Assembly (NCBI GenBank): GCA_029068025.1
Contig: JAIEDJ010000124.1
Span: forward strand, 1-7,061
Length of the DNA stretch: 7,061 nt
Direction: 5' to 3'
DNA from: Oscillospiraceae bacterium
GTDB lineage: Bacteria; Bacillota; Clostridia; Oscillospirales; Ruminococcaceae
The position numbers were made by a program, and so were the translations under genes. The notes under the pieces are model-generated. The model made no database searches, was not told the DNA's origin, and worked only from the letters and a program-made list of their open reading frames with translations. Positions 4,788 through 7,061 of the stretch are shown in pieces (position 1 is the first letter of the stretch; each line of letters starts with the position of its first letter).

Positions 4788-7061
4788 TTATCCAACGCCG
4801 AGACGGCGGGCTTCATCCTGCAGGTTGGCAGCGGCTGCCTGTCCTGCAGCCGCAGGAGCCTCCGCGGGAGTCAGGGTCATTACCTCATCGGAAATTATCT
4901 TCAGCTCCGCTTCTGAGATCTGCTGCTCCTCCGCCCGGTCGATCTCGCCAATGAGGTTTACCACCTGAGCGGAGCCCTCAACAAACTCGGCGGCGGTTTT
5001 TTTCTCGCCGAACTTGATCCCGTTCGCCTCCTGCCAACTCACAAGGACCTGCCGTATGACCTCGTGGAAGTCGGTCAGCTTCTTATACGTTTCATTGAGC
5101 TGCGTTTGCATTGATTGAAATTTTTTGTTGTCCTCACGCATCGTATTGAACGCTATGTTGCTCTTACGGTGCTCCGGGAGTCCGAAGCCTCTCATATTCA
5201 CGTCAACTATGCCGCTCTGATCCTGCAGCGTTTTAAGGCGTTCCGTGTGGCGGCTGCTGTCGAAGCTTTTCAGATTGTTGTCGGTGGCGTCCGCGATCAG
5301 TCTGTCAATGACGGAGAGTACGTTTTCTCTGCGCTTTTGCTTCTCTTCATCGGAAATTTTAGGGCTTGATTTTTCGGAGGTCCGGTCGGTTTTCGGCGTT
5401 AAACCGTACTTTTTCTGAGCCTTATCCAAATTGCCCGCTGTTCTTTTGTATTCCGTTGAAACGAACTCCTGAAAGACCTTCATCGCCGTTGAGACGTCGC
5501 CCGATTCCATCATCTGCTGTTTGAGCCTGTCAAGCGCCGCCGTGTTTGTGCTGTGCGTACTCCGTGCGGCAGTGAGATCTTTTTGGAGCTGAGCTTTGTC
5601 CGCGGCGTGCTTTATTAGCCGCGCTTGTATCTCATCGTTCATCTCCTTATGGCGATTCTCAAGCTTATTCAGATACTTTTTCTTGGCGGCTGCCATTCCG
5701 TCCTTGTACTTTTTGCTGTCCGGGGAATACTTCCAAAATTCACGTTCTGCGTCCTGTCTTTCCGCGCCTGCGTTCGTAAGGAACTCATTGGTGACTATCT
5801 CATCCGCTGCCCTGTAGAGACGGTCATGCTCTTCATCCGAAATAGTTTCGCCCTTTGTTTTTATGAGCTTCAGCTGAATACGGGCATCGTCTTTCGCCAG
5901 TTCGTGTATTTCAGCCATGCCGTCTGTGTCCATCTTTTTGAGCCGCTCTTCCAGATCGTTTACCTTTTTCTCGGAATCCGCCGCGTCAGCCTCAGCCTTC
6001 CTGAGCTCTTCCTGCCGTTTCTTGAGCATTGAGTCAAGCTCGTTCATCGCGGTCGTGTAGACCCCGGGCTTGATCTGCGACCTGTATTCCGCTTCGGGAA
6101 CGTCGTTTACGGTCTGCTCGGCGGTGAGATCCTCCGCCTGGTCGTGGATATTTTCCCAGCTTTTTGTCTTATTGAGCTTGAACGCCTTGAACATATTGAC
6201 CACCGCAGCAGGTTCCAGCTCGGCCAGCTTGTCAAGCCGCTCCTCGTCGGTTCTGAGCTTTTTCAGCTCCTCGATATACTCGCGGTAATTATCGGCGGTA
6301 AATTCGCTGCCGGCTTTGAAACCCGTGATCTCGAGAGCCGTTTTCGATTCTCCTATGATCTTTTCCAGAGCCTCGACGTTGCGCTGATTTTCGGTCAGCT
6401 TGTCGGCGTTTGCGTCGATCATTTTTGTAAGGTCGACCATCAGAATATGGCATTTCAGCGAATTTTTTCTGCTCTTCTTGAAAACGTCGTCGATACGCTG
6501 TCTGAGCTCGGGCATAAGCGTGTTTTTAGCCGTGTCGACCTCTCCGCCGAGGCTGTCGTTTTCGCCTGCCGCAATGCCGTCGATGCTGCCCTTATCCGCG
6601 TTGATCCCGTCCTTGGCTCTTTTGAGCATATCGTCTATTTTCTTCATGCCGTTCTGGAGCTCCTCCAGGCTGCCGCTGAGCTCTCCGAGCGTATCCTCGG
6701 TTTTCGCGGGATCATATTTTGCGCTGCCACCGTAGGTGAATTCGGGCTTGCCGCCCTTGAACTCGTACTTATCCTTTGCCTGATTATAGGTGAGCGAGCC
6801 GTTTAATTTCACCCCGCCTAATTTGTAATTGAAAAGATTCCAGGAATGAGACAGCGTTTTATCGTGGAAGACCATCGGAAAGCCCTTTATGCCGGCTGTC
6901 ACGTCCAGATTGAAATCCAGATCGCCGTTCAGCGCGTATTTCAGCTCGGTCTTCTCCTTGTTCACATTGAAGGAATTGAAAAAGCCCTCGCCATTCGGGT
7001 CGTATGTAATACCGAAACTACCGGTCAGATCGACCCCGGAATCAAGTCCCGCGGACATAAA
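4788..7061 (-). CDS. beta-rich then coiled-coil protein of unknown function, C-terminal part (partial)
   Basis: I do not recognise this protein. The frame runs 757 codons to TAA at 4790-4788 and is open at the right edge. An ATG at 7058-7056 is only 3 bases inside the window, so no ribosome site can be judged, and it falls within beta-type sequence, so it is probably an internal Met. Counting from that Met, residues 1-118 are rich in alternating polar/hydrophobic strands, Gly and aromatic residues (VDLTGSFGITYDPNGEG, LNGDLDFNLDVTAGIKG, KLGGVKLNGSLTYN). Residues about 120-730 are highly charged and helical with long heptad-like Lys/Glu/Leu stretches (about 125-150, 335-400, 455-515, 570-615, 645-670). 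The tail is Ala/Pro-rich (PAEAPAAAGQAAAANLQ) and ends LGVG. There is one Cys (203), no membrane segment and no catalytic motif. It could be a large surface, structural or phage/secretion-related protein; none is demonstrated. Confidence 0.85.
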   Translation of the reverse strand, partial: FMSAGLDSGVDLTGSFGITYDPNGEGFFNSFNVNKEKTELKYALNGDLDFNLDVTAGIKGFPMVFHDKTLSHSWNLFNYKLGGVKLNGSLTYNQAKDKYEFKGGKPEFTYGGSAKYDPAKTEDTLGELSGSLEELQNGMKKIDDMLKRAKDGINADKGSIDGIAAGENDSLGGEVDTAKNTLMPELRQRIDDVFKKSRKNSLKCHILMVDLTKMIDANADKLTENQRNVEALEKIIGESKTALEITGFKAGSEFTADNYREYIEELKKLRTDEERLDKLAELEPAAVVNMFKAFKLNKTKSWENIHDQAEDLTAEQTVNDVPEAEYRSQIKPGVYTTAMNELDSMLKKRQEELRKAEADAADSEKKVNDLEERLKKMDTDGMAEIHELAKDDARIQLKLIKTKGETISDEEHDRLYRAADEIVTNEFLTNAGAERQDAEREFWKYSPDSKKYKDGMAAAKKKYLNKLENRHKEMNDEIQARLIKHAADKAQLQKDLTAARSTHSTNTAALDRLKQQMMESGDVSTAMKVFQEFVSTEYKRTAGNLDKAQKKYGLTPKTDRTSEKSSPKISDEEKQKRRENVLSVIDRLIADATDNNLKSFDSSRHTERLKTLQDQSGIVDVNMRGFGLPEHRKSNIAFNTMREDNKKFQSMQTQLNETYKKLTDFHEVIRQVLVSWQEANGIKFGEKKTAAEFVEGSAQVVNLIGEIDRAEEQQISEAELKIISDEVMTLTPAEAPAAAGQAAAANLQDEARRLGVG

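Noticed and set aside
4748..4954. Small plus-strand frame after the palindromic terminator
   Set aside because: It starts at the end of the terminator stem, has no Shine-Dalgarno sequence and overlaps the 3' end of the minus-strand gene with low-complexity Pro/Arg content.
6144..6806. Plus-strand frame of 220 codons opposite the coiled-coil gene
   Set aside because: It is a shadow of the minus-strand Lys/Glu-rich coding sequence, with hydrophobic composition produced by complementing those codons and no ribosome site.

Overview
The window looks like chromosomal DNA from a low-to-mid GC Gram-positive anaerobe of the Clostridia, with Ruminococcus/Oscillospiraceae-type bacteria as the best guess. 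The reasons are the strong AAAGGGG/AAAGGAG ribosome binding sites, a textbook TTGACA-N17-TATAAT promoter, U-rich intrinsic terminators, and a PocR-type hybrid kinase with an architecture I associate with gut Clostridia. This placement is inference; there is no rRNA or marker gene.

Layout from left to right. (1) Positions 1-498, minus strand: the N-terminal 166 residues of an ABC exporter half-transporter, cut by the window edge. (2) Positions 499-765: a divergent intergenic region with an excellent extended -10 promoter firing rightward and a leader with a perfect 9-bp hairpin. (3) Positions 766-1635, plus: a 289-residue response regulator without an output domain, made of an N-terminal degenerate receiver, a charged Ala-rich helix and an intact C-terminal receiver. 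(4) Positions 1636-1758: an intrinsic terminator followed at once by a second hairpin that lies between a strong Shine-Dalgarno sequence and the next start codon. (5) Positions 1759-4683, plus: a large soluble hybrid histidine kinase, PocR sensor - HisKA - HATPase - pseudo-receiver - receiver - Hpt - duplicated helical tail. (6) Positions 4712-4747: a 36-bp perfect palindrome acting as a shared terminator for two convergent genes. (7) Positions 4788-7061, minus: the C-terminal 757 residues of a beta-rich then coiled-coil protein of unknown function, open at the right edge.

The two plus-strand genes probably form one signalling unit. The kinase carries the complete His-Asp-His relay (H199, D604, H759), so a separate receiver protein is needed as the last acceptor. 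The neighbouring regulator offers one intact receiver (D221) next to a phosphorylation-dead one. Neither protein has a DNA-binding or enzymatic output domain, so output is probably by protein-protein interaction. The kinase has no membrane segment, and its PocR domain should sense a cytoplasmic small molecule or redox/metal state. The terminator and hairpin between the two genes suggest that their expression ratio is controlled.

The most unusual points are the internally duplicated C-terminal module of the kinase, which reads as four TPR-like half repeats, and the set of three hairpins sharing one AAGCCG/CGGCTT core that bracket the regulator gene.
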